Positions 45,036-53,385 of a stretch of DNA of 64,000 bases are shown here, piece by piece. The position numbers and the translations under genes are program-made. The stretch's first letter is position 1. Every line of letters starts with the position of its first letter. Location: contig JAHJVE010000008.1 in NCBI GenBank assembly GCA_018828385.1, positions 372,001 through 436,000 on the forward strand, read 5' to 3'. Below the pieces are notes generated by a model. The model ran no database searches. It was not told the origin of the DNA and was given only the letters and a program-made list of their open reading frames with translations. The stretch comes from Gammaproteobacteria bacterium (GTDB lineage: Bacteria; Pseudomonadota; Gammaproteobacteria; Burkholderiales; Rhodocyclaceae).

Positions 45036-45112
45036 GGTGATGTAGCTCAGACGGTTAGAGCGATGGATTCATAACCCATAGGTCGGCAGTTCGATTCTGC
45101 CCATCACCACCA
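45036..45112 (+). tRNA. tRNA-Met, anticodon CAT
   Basis: A 77-base cloverleaf with a GGTGATG/CATCACC acceptor stem, D-arm, anticodon loop TTCATAA (CAT at 45070-45072), T-arm GGCAG TTCGATT CTGCC and an encoded CCA. The G1-C72 pair marks it as an elongator, not an initiator, tRNA. The last anticodon-stem pair is an A-C mismatch. Its 3' part is the integration site of the element described next. Confidence 0.95.
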
Positions 45113-45113
45113 G
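45066..45113. repeat. Left attachment repeat (in the intact tRNA-Met gene)
   Basis: 48 bases from GATTCATAACC, through the anticodon loop and T-arm, to CCACCAG. Identical to 53534-53581. Because the repeat includes everything 3' of the anticodon stem, the tRNA stays functional after integration. Confidence 0.95.
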
Positions 45114-45128
45114 TAAATTCAAAGACTT

Positions 45129-45151
45129 AGCCCGGTATTTATTGCCGGGCT
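45129..45151 (+). terminator. Terminator inside the left end of the element
   Basis: AGCCCGG and CCGGGCT pair around TATTTATTG, followed by TTGTCGTTT. It now ends tRNA-Met transcription in place of the native terminator displaced to 53588. Confidence 0.7.
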
Positions 45152-45169
45152 TTGTCGTTTACGTTCTCA

Positions 45170-45186
45170 TGTAGGCTGTGTGTAGG
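45170..45186 (+). promoter_or_regulatory. Candidate left arm-type integrase sites
   Basis: Two TGTAGG copies, 11 bases apart (45170 and 45181), as in the pair at 53386 and 53397 on the other side of the element. Confidence 0.5.
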
Positions 45187-45263
45187 TTTTGGCGGGCGCT
45201 GAAGTTATTAGGACGCGACTGCGAATCTCGCTAGTTAAGCCTTTGAGGCGGCGGCGATAAAAT

Positions 45264-45905
45264 TTATTGGCAGGTGGTCGTGACCATCCCATTCCATCTG
45301 TTTGATGTGCAGGTAACAGGCATTGGCGGGGGCGGGTTGTACCTGCGAGAGTTATTCATTAGTTGCATGCCGGCATCGAAGAGCATCTGATTCGTTTGCG
45401 CGCGCCGTTGTTCTTCTTGGATTTGGGCTATGGCCGCTAGTTGTTCCGAGCGTTCTCTGGCGCGCCGCTCCTCTTGATATTGGCGCTCTGCAATATCCTT
45501 GCGATTTTGTTCAGCGGCGAGACGCTGCCTTTCTTGTTCTGCCACCAACGCTTGCTGCTTAGCCTCCAGTGCTTGCTGCTGCGCTAAACGCCGACTCCCG
45601 ACAGCCTGCATTTCTGCAGTAGCCAAAATCTCCGCCTCGGAGTTGGATATTTCTTTTTTCTTTACGCGCTTACCAAGCGTTTCAAGGAAACTAACTATCC
45701 ATTGTGCATCTTCATAGCCCTTGCCGCTTTCCCGCCAGCCTGGACGATATTTGTCGAGTTTTTCGCCAAGGCATTTGCCATATGTGGCCATCTTGTGGCC
45801 TTCTGCTTGGCAGAGATGGCTCATTGACGAAAACGATGGGCTTGGAGCCTCTTCCGCATAGCAAGTTGTGGCAATTGCCACGGCAGCGATAATCAGTGCT
45901 TTCAT
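45264..45905 (-). CDS. Secreted coiled-coil protein with proline-rich tail, element cargo
   Basis: It has 213 residues from the ATG at 45905 (the upstream extension has no RBS or similarity). A short Sec signal peptide (MKALIIAAVAIATTCYA) is followed by a Cys-containing head (about 28-65). A long Gln/Glu/Arg/Ala-rich coiled coil follows (about 100-185, with QEERRARERSEQLAAIAQI), then a tail NPPPPMPVTCTSNRW and a final pair of Cys-containing motifs. The function is unknown. It is the last gene before the left end of the element and looks like cargo. AT-rich codon use differs from the chromosome. Confidence 0.7.
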   Translation of the reverse strand: MKALIIAAVAIATTCYAEEAPSPSFSSMSHLCQAEGHKMATYGKCLGEKLDKYRPGWRESGKGYEDAQWIVSFLETLGKRVKKKEISNSEAEILATAEMQAVGSRRLAQQQALEAKQQALVAEQERQRLAAEQNRKDIAERQYQEERRARERSEQLAAIAQIQEEQRRAQTNQMLFDAGMQLMNNSRRYNPPPPMPVTCTSNRWNGMVTTTCQ

Positions 45906-45982
45906 GACGCCCCCAAGCGAATGACTTCCAAATAATGCTCTGGATGTATGCGATTTGCAATCTCGCCCAGGGGTAGGTCTGA

Positions 45983-46201
45983 TTAGCCAAACTGACCATG
46001 TTCGCATTTGGCTAGGAAATCCAATAGCTTACGGATTTCTTTTTTGTGCTTCTGTGAGCGCATCCCATGTTTCAAGGAATTGCCCGCGCTGGCTGATTTG
46101 CCTTCCTTAGTTTGTGGCCCGGTGGATTTCTCCCACGGCTTCCACTTCCTGATTAATTCGGCTCTCAGCCTGCGATGCTCTGGTGTCCGGCAATAGCTCA
46201 T
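45983..46201 (-). CDS. Small basic protein, STGP-KEGK-LKHG family
   Basis: It has 72 residues. The central motif KSTGPQTKEGKSASAGNSLK, followed by HGMRSQ, is a recurring small-protein family often found on mobile elements and phages. It is very basic and may bind nucleic acid. The start at 46201 lies inside the end of the upstream gene, a 95-base overlap in a different frame. Confidence 0.65.
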   Translation of the reverse strand: MSYCRTPEHRRLRAELIRKWKPWEKSTGPQTKEGKSASAGNSLKHGMRSQKHKKEIRKLLDFLAKCEHGQFG

Positions 46202-46799
46202 GCGCTTCCCCTGATAGTTCGTTTGATTGATTAATAATTTCCCCTGCGTGTGAGGGAGCAGGTGTGCCGTTATTTACTTGCTGGGGCCCGTTGGAAATGT
46301 TGGCTTGCTTTACGAAGGCAATTGGGCGTGGGTTCTTGATTTCTGCCAGTGCTTCAACCGTTGTCCGGCACTGCGATTGCGCCTTCAGTGCCAGACGCAT
46401 ATACCTATCGGCAGCATCCAAGAAGCCAGCCGTTGTGTTGGCCTGAGAGCGCAGCGCCAGCGAGGAGAAGAGCGCATCCAGCGTATGAGCCTGGGCAACT
46501 AGCATTGCTTCCGGTCTCCGCATGTTTCCATCATTCACTGCCGCAACCTGTAGCCTCAACTCATCGGCACAAGCATTGATGTCCAGGTTGTCGCCTTCAA
46601 ATCGCTGAATAGTTCTCGCTGCCCTCACCTCTGGTTTGCCCAATGCCCTTGCCGATAACTCATCATTGAAAGCTGCAATTTCGGCATCACTCATTCCCTT
46701 GATGCGCTCGACGTCATCTTTTTCCAGGTACCTCTTATCAATGGTCAGGCAGCCTCTGTCCTTCTTCTCGGGTTCTACTGCTTTCGCTTTTCTCGCCAT
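46107..46799 (-). CDS. Unknown element protein (NGPQQVNNG family)
   Basis: It has 230 residues from the ATG at 46799. The conserved core is LRLQVAAVNDGNMRRPEAML, AQAHTLDALFSSLALRSQAN, RYMRLALKAQSQCRTTVEAL and IKNPRPIAFVKQANISNGPQ, a family recalled from other integrated elements with no assigned function. The C-terminal 60 residues are low complexity. It starts 13 bases after the SSB-like gene and overlaps the next gene by 95 bases. An RBS-like GGAGAA precedes the start. Confidence 0.7.
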   Translation of the reverse strand: MARKAKAVEPEKKDRGCLTIDKRYLEKDDVERIKGMSDAEIAAFNDELSARALGKPEVRAARTIQRFEGDNLDINACADELRLQVAAVNDGNMRRPEAMLVAQAHTLDALFSSLALRSQANTTAGFLDAADRYMRLALKAQSQCRTTVEALAEIKNPRPIAFVKQANISNGPQQVNNGTPAPSHAGEIINQSNELSGEAHELLPDTRASQAESRINQEVEAVGEIHRATN

Positions 46800-46812
46800 T
46801 ACGTTGTTCTCC

Positions 46813-47241
46813 TTATTCGTTCCACGGAAGGTCATCAGCCAAGCCGTCACCATTCGGAACGGTGCGGGTTGATTGCGCTTCGGTTGCTGCCTTTAGGCTG
46901 GTTTGCGATGGCTTGGCGTGGCTCCGGTGCTGGACTGACTTGCGCGACTTCTTGAGGGCTGGGGAAATGGCACGGTGCGCCATCATCGAGAGCGAAGGCG
47001 ATGCTTTGCCGTTGGATTCCCAGACACCAACCGTTAGCGCTCCAACTGCTGATACGGCATCGCCCTTGACCAGTGACAACACCTCGGAGGCGTCATCGCC
47101 CCAGACAGCAGCACGAACGAACTGCGCCGGCTCTCCTGCGGTGCGAATAACTAGGGCCGTATATTCCTTGCCGCCCCCGCTTACCTTCGCCTCGGCATCC
47201 TTTGTTAGGGTGCCAGTAATCATTGCCTGAATGGCGCTCAT
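46813..47241 (-). CDS. Single-stranded-DNA-binding-like protein
   Basis: It has 142 residues. The N-terminal 95 residues resemble an OB fold (MITGTLTKDAEAKVSGGGKE, RAAVWGDDASEVLSLVKGDA). The protein ends in an acidic tip LADDLPWNE, like the DDIPF tip by which SSB recruits partners. It lies between the iteron-like repeats (downstream of the helicase) and the unknown protein. The likely role is coating ssDNA during element replication. Confidence 0.8.
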   Translation of the reverse strand: MSAIQAMITGTLTKDAEAKVSGGGKEYTALVIRTAGEPAQFVRAAVWGDDASEVLSLVKGDAVSAVGALTVGVWESNGKASPSLSMMAHRAISPALKKSRKSVQHRSHAKPSQTSLKAATEAQSTRTVPNGDGLADDLPWNE

Positions 47242-47274
47242 GCTTGTTCCTTTCGTTCCAGAGATACGATGTCT

Positions 47275-47374
47275 TTCCCGTTTTCCCGCGATTCCCGAAA
47301 ACTCCCGAAACGGGACTGCCGGACTTTCCCGCGATTCCCGCGCCCCCTATAAGAGGGCGGGAACGAAACGGGAA
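47275..47374. repeat. Iteron-like TTCCCG cluster, candidate element origin
   Basis: Nine TTCCCG-type motifs in 100 bases: at 47275, 47283, 47292, 47302 (CTCCCG), 47326 and 47335 in one orientation, and inverted at 47311 (CGGGA), 47358 and 47369. The 16-mer TTTCCCGCGATTCCCG occurs twice (47282-47297 and 47325-47340). It lies in the only sizeable gap between the SSB-like and primase-helicase genes. Confidence 0.6.
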
Positions 47375-47410
47375 AAAATGCGGGGGTGGGAAGGCGGTAG
47401 AGAAATGGGC

Positions 47411-49387
47411 TTATGCGCACCATAGCCAGCCCTCCCGAAGCTCAAGCAGCCCACGGTTAATCAATCCCGTGATTGCTGCGCTAGTCCGTTCTGTCTGGCG
47501 CTTGCTGTCGCATACAAGACGCGTCCGGGTGCCTGCAATGGCGTCATCCAATCGAAGGCATGGCCGGCCAACAGGCAATTCCTTTGGCGCACCTTCTGGC
47601 GTGAATGAGCCAGCATCGCGGAACATCGCCCCCAGTGCATCCCAAATGATTCGCTGGTTGCCAGACTTCGGCGGCAGGGCACGGCGCATCACCTCGCCAG
47701 CGTGTTCCTCGGCTGTGACCACGCAGCTAGTAATCGGCTCGCCGTCATCGTCGGTGTCGATTTCTACAACCTCCAGGCGGAACGGATGCCCTTGCGCATC
47801 GTCACCATCCTTTGCTTTGGCAGTGCCCCATTCGCGGCGGTCGCCTTCGCGCATTACGACGATGGCCGCATCAAGCGCAGCGTGCAGGCTGGAATGCCCT
47901 CGCAGGCCCTTGGTGGCATCCTTGCCGGTGTGATGTACTAGAAGGACCAGCCCGCCAAGTTCGGCTTGGAGCAACTTTGCCCCGGCGATGATTTCGCCCA
48001 TTGCCGCGCTATCGTTTTCATCTGCTCCGGGGGCGGCACGGTTGAGGGTGTCGATAGTCAGCACGCCTTCTGAATATCCGGCAGAACGCGCAGCGCTAAC
48101 CAAGTCGGCGCGGTCAGTTGCTTTACGAATATCAAACCCTTGCAGCAGGAAACGGAAGCCAGCAGGCAATGGCCCGTGCTTCATCTGGTGCGCTCGGATG
48201 CGCTGAGATATGCCTGCTTCGCCTTCTAGGGCGGCGTAAAGGACTGGGCAGGGCATTGCCTTACATCCGAACCACTCGGCCCCTCTGGCCATCGCTGCCA
48301 ACATATCAAGAGCGAGAAACGATTTGCCGGAACCAGAAGGGCCGAACAGTGCGGCAATCCCCGTTTTGGGCAGCACACCACGAATGCGCCATGCGATTGG
48401 CGGAAGGGCGGCAAGTTCGTCTGGCGTCAGCAGTCGGAAGCGCTGCGATGGCTCCTTAGCCTGTTTCAGCATCTCCGCAACTGCACTCAGTCCATGTGCT
48501 TGGTGATGGTCGTTCAGGTCGTAGTTTCGCGGGCTGCCGTCTGGCATTTCAACCCAATCGCCCCGAACATGCCGGGCTATCGCTTCGGCTTGCTGCTCCT
48601 TGCCAGTGTCAGGAACGACAACCAGGCGGGCGCTTGGATATTTGGCTCGCAGCGCTTCTGCAACCTTTGCAACCCGCCCCCATCCAAAGCACACCACAGC
48701 CGGGCAGCTTGTCGCTTGATGCGCGCTCCAGGCTTGGCCGATGCCTTCCACCAGATAAACCGGCTTATCAGCAATCGGGCCGCCAACAATCAGGCAGCCA
48801 TCGGCAGGCAGTTTCACACCGGGCAGGAATGGCTTGCCGTTATTGGTGACGAATTGCAGGCTGGCTAGTTCTCCCGAGAGAGTGAAGCACGGTAGAACTA
48901 GAGCACCGTCGCAGGCTTGGCCGGCGATGCACAGAGAGCCGCTATATATGCGTAGGCCATCCGGCAGGCCCTTTTTCCGGGTGACGTATTCATGGCTGGC
49001 GTTAGCTGGCTTGGAATCGTTCCACAGCGTTTCTGGTTTGTGCAGCAGGGGTTTGCTCGGCTGTTGTGGCTTGCGTTCGTTCTGGCGCGATTGTGTGCGT
49101 TCTGGCCTTGGTTCAGCACCATCCGTCCAGCCTTCAGCGAGAGCAAGACGAAACAGCGAGGCGGCAGTAACCCCGCCATCCTTGATGCTGTTCCAGACTG
49201 AGCGGCATTCGCTCTCGTTCTTGTAGTTCCCGGCTCCTGCGCTCCAGTTGTGGAAGTCGTCAAAGTCCAGGCCGGCAGCCTTCGCCCCCATGCCAATGCG
49301 TACCCATGTGTCACGGTCGCAGCCAGCGTCTAGGCTCCACAGGGCAGAGCGTGCCCGTTCCAGTTCGTTGAATTGGTCGCGCATCAT
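47411..49387 (-). CDS. Primase-helicase, RepA-like AAA ATPase with PriCT-2 and Toprim parts
   Basis: It has 658 residues. The N-terminal 90 residues look like a PriCT-2 domain (RDTWVRIGMGAKAAGLDFDD). A Toprim-like middle follows (PVYLVEGIGQAWSAHQAT, RLVVVPDTGKEQQA), then a RepA-type hexameric helicase with Walker A FGPSGSGKSFLALDML, Walker B LTIDTLNR and VLLVHHTGKDATKGLRG. A winged-helix-like C-terminus is likely. It overlaps the upstream gene by 4 bases (ATGA). The set primase-helicase plus SSB plus iterons points to autonomous replication after excision. Confidence 0.87.
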   Translation of the reverse strand: MMRDQFNELERARSALWSLDAGCDRDTWVRIGMGAKAAGLDFDDFHNWSAGAGNYKNESECRSVWNSIKDGGVTAASLFRLALAEGWTDGAEPRPERTQSRQNERKPQQPSKPLLHKPETLWNDSKPANASHEYVTRKKGLPDGLRIYSGSLCIAGQACDGALVLPCFTLSGELASLQFVTNNGKPFLPGVKLPADGCLIVGGPIADKPVYLVEGIGQAWSAHQATSCPAVVCFGWGRVAKVAEALRAKYPSARLVVVPDTGKEQQAEAIARHVRGDWVEMPDGSPRNYDLNDHHQAHGLSAVAEMLKQAKEPSQRFRLLTPDELAALPPIAWRIRGVLPKTGIAALFGPSGSGKSFLALDMLAAMARGAEWFGCKAMPCPVLYAALEGEAGISQRIRAHQMKHGPLPAGFRFLLQGFDIRKATDRADLVSAARSAGYSEGVLTIDTLNRAAPGADENDSAAMGEIIAGAKLLQAELGGLVLLVHHTGKDATKGLRGHSSLHAALDAAIVVMREGDRREWGTAKAKDGDDAQGHPFRLEVVEIDTDDDGEPITSCVVTAEEHAGEVMRRALPPKSGNQRIIWDALGAMFRDAGSFTPEGAPKELPVGRPCLRLDDAIAGTRTRLVCDSKRQTERTSAAITGLINRGLLELREGWLWCA

Positions 49388-49740
49388 GCTGCACCTCGCG
49401 ATTTCAAGGCGGCAGAGGTGCTGGGGTCGGCCCAGTCAATACGGTATTCGGTTATCGAGCGGCGACAACCAGGGCGGCTAATGTCGCGTTTGATGAATGC
49501 CCATCCATCGTATTCAAGCTCTTTGACGTAGGCGGCCAGTCGCCAGCCTTGCCAGTAGTCGGCTTGGTTTTGAGGGGCGCTAATCAAGGCTTGCAGGGCT
49601 TCATCTGCACGGGTGCCGCGGGTCGGCCAACGGGCCGGCGTTACGGGCGGCAGAGACTCAGGAAACAGGTCTGCGATTGGGTTAAAATGGCGCTGTTCGA
49701 GGGCGCTCGCTTTCACTTCGGTGGGGGCGGGCGTTTTCAT
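49384..49740 (-). CDS. Small HTH-type protein, unknown function
   Basis: It has 118 residues. The region from about 35 (RPTRGTRADEALQALIS) to 110 (RSITEYRIDWADP) is compatible with a winged helix of the type found in element replication regulators. No name is recognised. It lies directly between the AlpA-like gene (0-base gap) and the primase-helicase (4-base overlap), so it is co-translated with both. Confidence 0.65.
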   Translation of the reverse strand: MKTPAPTEVKASALEQRHFNPIADLFPESLPPVTPARWPTRGTRADEALQALISAPQNQADYWQGWRLAAYVKELEYDGWAFIKRDISRPGCRRSITEYRIDWADPSTSAALKSRGAA

Positions 49741-49950
49741 TTATGCAACCACGCCAGAGAGCAGAGATTGCAGGTCTGAGACCTTCCAGGCTAAGCGCCC
49801 ATTGATGCGCACCGGGCGAATGGGGCCGCATTCTAGGCAAGCCCATTTGCGCAGGGTTTGTGGGCGGCGGTTTATTGCGGCGGCGGCTTCATCCGTGGGA
49901 AGGACTTCGGGTAGTCCAGCGCGCGCCATGAGGGCATTGATTGCTTGCAT
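49741..49950 (-). CDS. AlpA/excisionase-like DNA-binding protein
   Basis: It has 69 residues. A MerR/AlpA-type winged HTH is visible: EVLPTDEAAAAINRRPQTLR, then KWACLECGPIRPVRINGRLA. Proteins of this kind switch on excision or act as recombination directionality factors for tyrosine integrases. The gap upstream (49951-50065) holds no gene. It starts the replication operon that reads toward the left end. Confidence 0.8.
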   Translation of the reverse strand: MQAINALMARAGLPEVLPTDEAAAAINRRPQTLRKWACLECGPIRPVRINGRLAWKVSDLQSLLSGVVA

Positions 49951-50065
49951 CGTCTTTTCCTTTAGCGGCTTCCCGCTTGTTTATGACGATGCCTAAGTTA
50001 TGCAGTGCGTTGATATTTCCCGATAGATACGGCGGTTGCCGTCCCTTGGCGGCGGATGGCGGCGA

Positions 50066-51526
50066 TTAATGGCGTTTCGTGCCCCGTCGCTTTAAGCGTT
50101 TAGAAAGTGCGTCTTTGCTTAATAGCTTGGGATTGTTGTTTGAATCCGTGTAGCAAAGGGCGTCCTTCTCCAGGCTTCCGGTAAATGGTTGCTCTTCTTC
50201 GAGGGCCAAGCTCCGCAGTGCTAAAAAGACAGCGGCAGTGTCATGGCTACCAGCAATTCCGATTGCCTTATCTAATGCAGGGTCAAGAATGTCGCGTCGT
50301 TCATGAATTGAGTGAACTAATACAGCCAGTGCGGGAGCTTGAGTTTTGCTGTCTGTCGGCCCTGGGACATCATCCTTGCGCTCGCTATCGACAGAGCGTG
50401 GAGGGGCTGGAAATTTCCAATCAATGCGCGGCTCGTTCTCGGCAAGCCATGCGTTCAGGTCGTCCCAATAGGCTTCCTCGTAGAAATCACGAACGTGCTG
50501 CCGCCAGTCGGTCCCTGCGAAGTAGGAGATACCTCCCGGCAAAGTGCTCACGTTGCTGCGGACCATGCCATTTTGTGGGTAAGCATGGCGCGCTTTCTCG
50601 CCTGGAAGATGAACGGGCAGATTTCCTTCAAATGCGGCTTTCGACAATTTATCTATCATCGTGTCCGCTCGCTCTCCTGCGTGAAGCTCTAGCTGTTCGG
50701 CTGCTTCGCCAATTTGGTAGCGGCCTGCATTGCGCCTTGCTTTTTCTTGCTCCGCTGCGATGCCCGGCCAACTGTAAATTTGTACTGCTGCTTTCGCTTG
50801 GCCGCCTGTGCCGTCAAATAGCAGCACGGCATCCCTGAATGCGTCATGTACCTCAAATTCGCGCTTGTCTGCCCATTGAAGCCATTCGCTAGGGGGGAGG
50901 TTCGTTATCTGCTCAGCTATCGCTAGGCGCTCGATGTATTTCGCGTGGGTACATCGTTGGGTGGCGTCATTTCTGTTTGGTTGTGCATCGAGCGATTCGA
51001 ATATATCGGGGTCTAGTCCCGCCATCAGGCGCGCTGCTTGTTGAGGGGTGAGGATTGGCATCTTCCCAACCCAATACGGCCAGTTGATGAACGCCCCGTT
51101 TGACACGTATTCCGCAAACTCAGCATTAGTCGGCCACACGGACTCGCTGTTTTCAATGCGCTCGGACAAGGATATTGGGCTGTCAGCACCAGGAAGAGCG
51201 GCCCTATCGTCTTCAAACAACTTGCCGAATGGAGCGTCGGCATCCAGCGCTGCTTTTGCTTCGGCAACGTCAATGAGCGTTGATTCGGTTGGCTCAACTT
51301 CGCTTGTGCATGATGTGCCGGTAGATGTGCGCGCTGTCAATTGTCCATCTGCAACCAACGAAATCAGCTTCGCCACAAGTGGCTTAATTTGGAAATTGCG
51401 CAACATTGAGACTCGAAACTCAGGAGATGAATCTCCGTCAGGAATTTCGTCGATTAATAGATAAGCAGATAGATGCTCTGCTGCCTCGGCAATGGTCTTA
51501 ATCATCATGCGCCCCTTCTGGCACAC
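50066..51526 (-). CDS. Unknown element protein, 486 residues
   Basis: A start at M7 or M8 is also possible. The region at about 120-260 has WPYWVGKMPILTPQQAARLM followed by AGLDPDIF and, further on, LPPSEWLQWADKREFEV. These look like domains found near integrases in other proteobacterial elements. The basic C-terminus (SKDALSKRLKRRGTKRH) suggests DNA or RNA contact. No enzyme motif was found. Its place between AlpA and the integrase fits a regulator or a defence/immunity protein, but neither can be claimed. Confidence 0.6.
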   Translation of the reverse strand: MCQKGRMMIKTIAEAAEHLSAYLLIDEIPDGDSSPEFRVSMLRNFQIKPLVAKLISLVADGQLTARTSTGTSCTSEVEPTESTLIDVAEAKAALDADAPFGKLFEDDRAALPGADSPISLSERIENSESVWPTNAEFAEYVSNGAFINWPYWVGKMPILTPQQAARLMAGLDPDIFESLDAQPNRNDATQRCTHAKYIERLAIAEQITNLPPSEWLQWADKREFEVHDAFRDAVLLFDGTGGQAKAAVQIYSWPGIAAEQEKARRNAGRYQIGEAAEQLELHAGERADTMIDKLSKAAFEGNLPVHLPGEKARHAYPQNGMVRSNVSTLPGGISYFAGTDWRQHVRDFYEEAYWDDLNAWLAENEPRIDWKFPAPPRSVDSERKDDVPGPTDSKTQAPALAVLVHSIHERRDILDPALDKAIGIAGSHDTAAVFLALRSLALEEEQPFTGSLEKDALCYTDSNNNPKLLSKDALSKRLKRRGTKRH

Positions 51527-51601
51527 CTTCGATTAGATACCGCCCCCAAGCGGTGAAGGATTCCGCTGTTCGTCTGGCCGGACTAGGGGGCGGCAAACTC
51601 G

Positions 51602-51850
51602 TTATGCTGCCTTCTTATCCAAATCGCTCAATCGGTCAGCAACATTACATATTTCGCCATTGATGTAGTCAGACATCCCGGCAACCATTTCCAAAGCGTT
51701 GCCCGCATCAGCGCCCACCCCATTGCTGCCGGAAATCATCTTTAGAATCGGCTCAAATCCTGCCAGCCTTGATGCGATAACGTGTAACTGGTCGGAAATC
51801 TCGGCAATCTCAGACTTTCCAGTATTGTTGCTAGAATCAATTTCAGCCAT
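51602..51850 (-). CDS. Small acidic helical protein, unknown
   Basis: It has 82 residues, rich in Asp, Glu, Ile and Leu. A heptad-like pattern (QLHVIASRLAGFEPILKMIS, NGEICNVADRLSDLDKK) suggests one or two helices, perhaps a dimer. It starts before the 486-residue unknown and ends 75 bases upstream of it. RBS-like AGGAG at 51857-51861 supports translation. The function is not recognised. Confidence 0.6.
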   Translation of the reverse strand: MAEIDSSNNTGKSEIAEISDQLHVIASRLAGFEPILKMISGSNGVGADAGNALEMVAGMSDYINGEICNVADRLSDLDKKAA

Positions 51851-51928
51851 CTTCGTAACTCCTATTTGCGTTGGTGGTTAGGGTCGGTCGGTGCTGTAAC
51901 ACCCTCCGGCCCGCTTTGCCTGAGTGCG

Positions 51929-53371
51929 TCAGGCGGCGGTTACTTCTTTCAGTTCCGGCTTGGCTTTTGGCTTCGGCTGCTCGATACCTGCCTGTTCCAG
52001 AATCCACCCTTCAATCTTGGTATGCCAGAGGCGGAGCAGGTCTAGGGGGCGGACACGATAATGCTTTTCAGCGGTGGCGCTTGGCTTGTGGCCCATGATT
52101 TGGGCGCTGATACCAGCAGGGCATTCAACCCACTCGGCAAGCGTTCCAAAGGAGCGGCGCAGGCCGTGAATGCTCAGGTGTGGCAATCCGGCAGCCTTGA
52201 TTGCGCGGTCATGGGCTGTGCGCGGTTCCTCAATGTGGCCTGACTCCGATGTGCTGCTGAAAAACACCCACGGTGATGGCTTCCAGTTCGCCAAATCGTT
52301 TTCGATTCTCTTGCCGTTCAGGAGTCGGTCTTTTGGGGGCGGAGTTTCGTTCTTCGCCTTGAGTCCTTGTAGAAGGCTTGCAACATACGGAGTTAGTGGA
52401 ATGGTGCGCTCCCCTTCTACCTTGTCGCGAATGGTCATGCTTCCCCACTTGAAATCGACGTCATCCCATTGCAGCCCGGTCAGTTCATTTCGGCGGGGGC
52501 CGGTAATCAATACGGTTTGCAGATAGGCAGATTGCACCGGGTTGAGTTTCTTTACCTCAGCAAACCAAACCTCAAGCTGCTCCCTTTGTAGGCAGTCTGA
52601 CTTGGCCGCTTTCTTTGGGAGTGAGTCCTTTGCTACGCGAGCAGAACAGGCGTCAGGATGTACATGGCGCTTATGTTCCGGCTGGTCGCTGCACCAGTTC
52701 ATAAAGGCGCGAAGCATTCCATAGCAAAGCCGGGCATGGGTTGGGCGTGTCTGCACTTCAGTCTTGAGCCATGACTTTACCTCTTGGCTATCAATGGCAT
52801 TTAATGGCTGGTTCAGAAGGCTACGAAGTGCGCCGGGCTGAGTTAGCTCAGGGTCGCCAGGGCGCCGGCCCCGTTTGCGCTTCTCGCCCCCAGCCTTCAC
52901 TACTTCATCGTGCGTTTCGGCATGCTTCTCCCCCCAGTGCGCCTTTCGGGCCTTGATGTAGTCGCTCCAGATGTCGAGAGCCAGAACAGCTTTCAGCTTT
53001 GCAGCGGCTGCGGCTGTTTCTGCCTTGGCGCGCTTCTCTGCTTTTTCGTCGCGAGGGTCAATCCCTTGGTCGGTTAGCGTTCTGAGGCGGGCTGCTTCTT
53101 GCCTTGCTCCACGCTGAAACTCGATGCGCTCTCCGGTGGCACTGTCGGTGCGCCATTGGGTTTCTAGCGGCCACGCATCCGGGTTGCCAATGGTTAGGCG
53201 AATCGTTTTGCCGTGTAGGCGGGATTCAAAGATGTATGCCTTGGCCCCGCTAACGGTGACACGCAATCCGAGGCTTGGCGTTTTGCCGTCCCAGTAAATG
53301 GACTGCTGCTTGCCTTCTTCGCACTTGAAAGTAGCGACTCGTTCGGCAGTGAAGTTTTCCCGTTTGCTCAT
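51929..53371 (-). CDS. int: Tyrosine integrase of the element
   Basis: It has 480 residues from the ATG at 53371. The alternative ATG at 53386 lies within the TGTAGG arm-site pair. The N-terminal DUF4102-type arm-binding domain includes DGKTPSLGLRVTVSGAKAYI. The catalytic domain has Arg in LITGPRRNELTGLQWDDVD, then HGLRRSFGTLAEW and the tyrosine in EKHYRVRPLDLLRLW. The upstream candidate arm sites and the right attachment repeat lie next to its start, typical of a P4-like integrase unit. Confidence 0.93.
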   Translation of the reverse strand: MSKRENFTAERVATFKCEEGKQQSIYWDGKTPSLGLRVTVSGAKAYIFESRLHGKTIRLTIGNPDAWPLETQWRTDSATGERIEFQRGARQEAARLRTLTDQGIDPRDEKAEKRAKAETAAAAAKLKAVLALDIWSDYIKARKAHWGEKHAETHDEVVKAGGEKRKRGRRPGDPELTQPGALRSLLNQPLNAIDSQEVKSWLKTEVQTRPTHARLCYGMLRAFMNWCSDQPEHKRHVHPDACSARVAKDSLPKKAAKSDCLQREQLEVWFAEVKKLNPVQSAYLQTVLITGPRRNELTGLQWDDVDFKWGSMTIRDKVEGERTIPLTPYVASLLQGLKAKNETPPPKDRLLNGKRIENDLANWKPSPWVFFSSTSESGHIEEPRTAHDRAIKAAGLPHLSIHGLRRSFGTLAEWVECPAGISAQIMGHKPSATAEKHYRVRPLDLLRLWHTKIEGWILEQAGIEQPKPKAKPELKEVTAA

Positions 53372-53385
53372 GGCGCTCGCCTTCA

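Noticed and set aside
47275..47374. CRISPR array at the TTCCCG cluster
   Set aside because: Motifs are short, unevenly spaced and present in both orientations; no constant-length spacers or cas genes.
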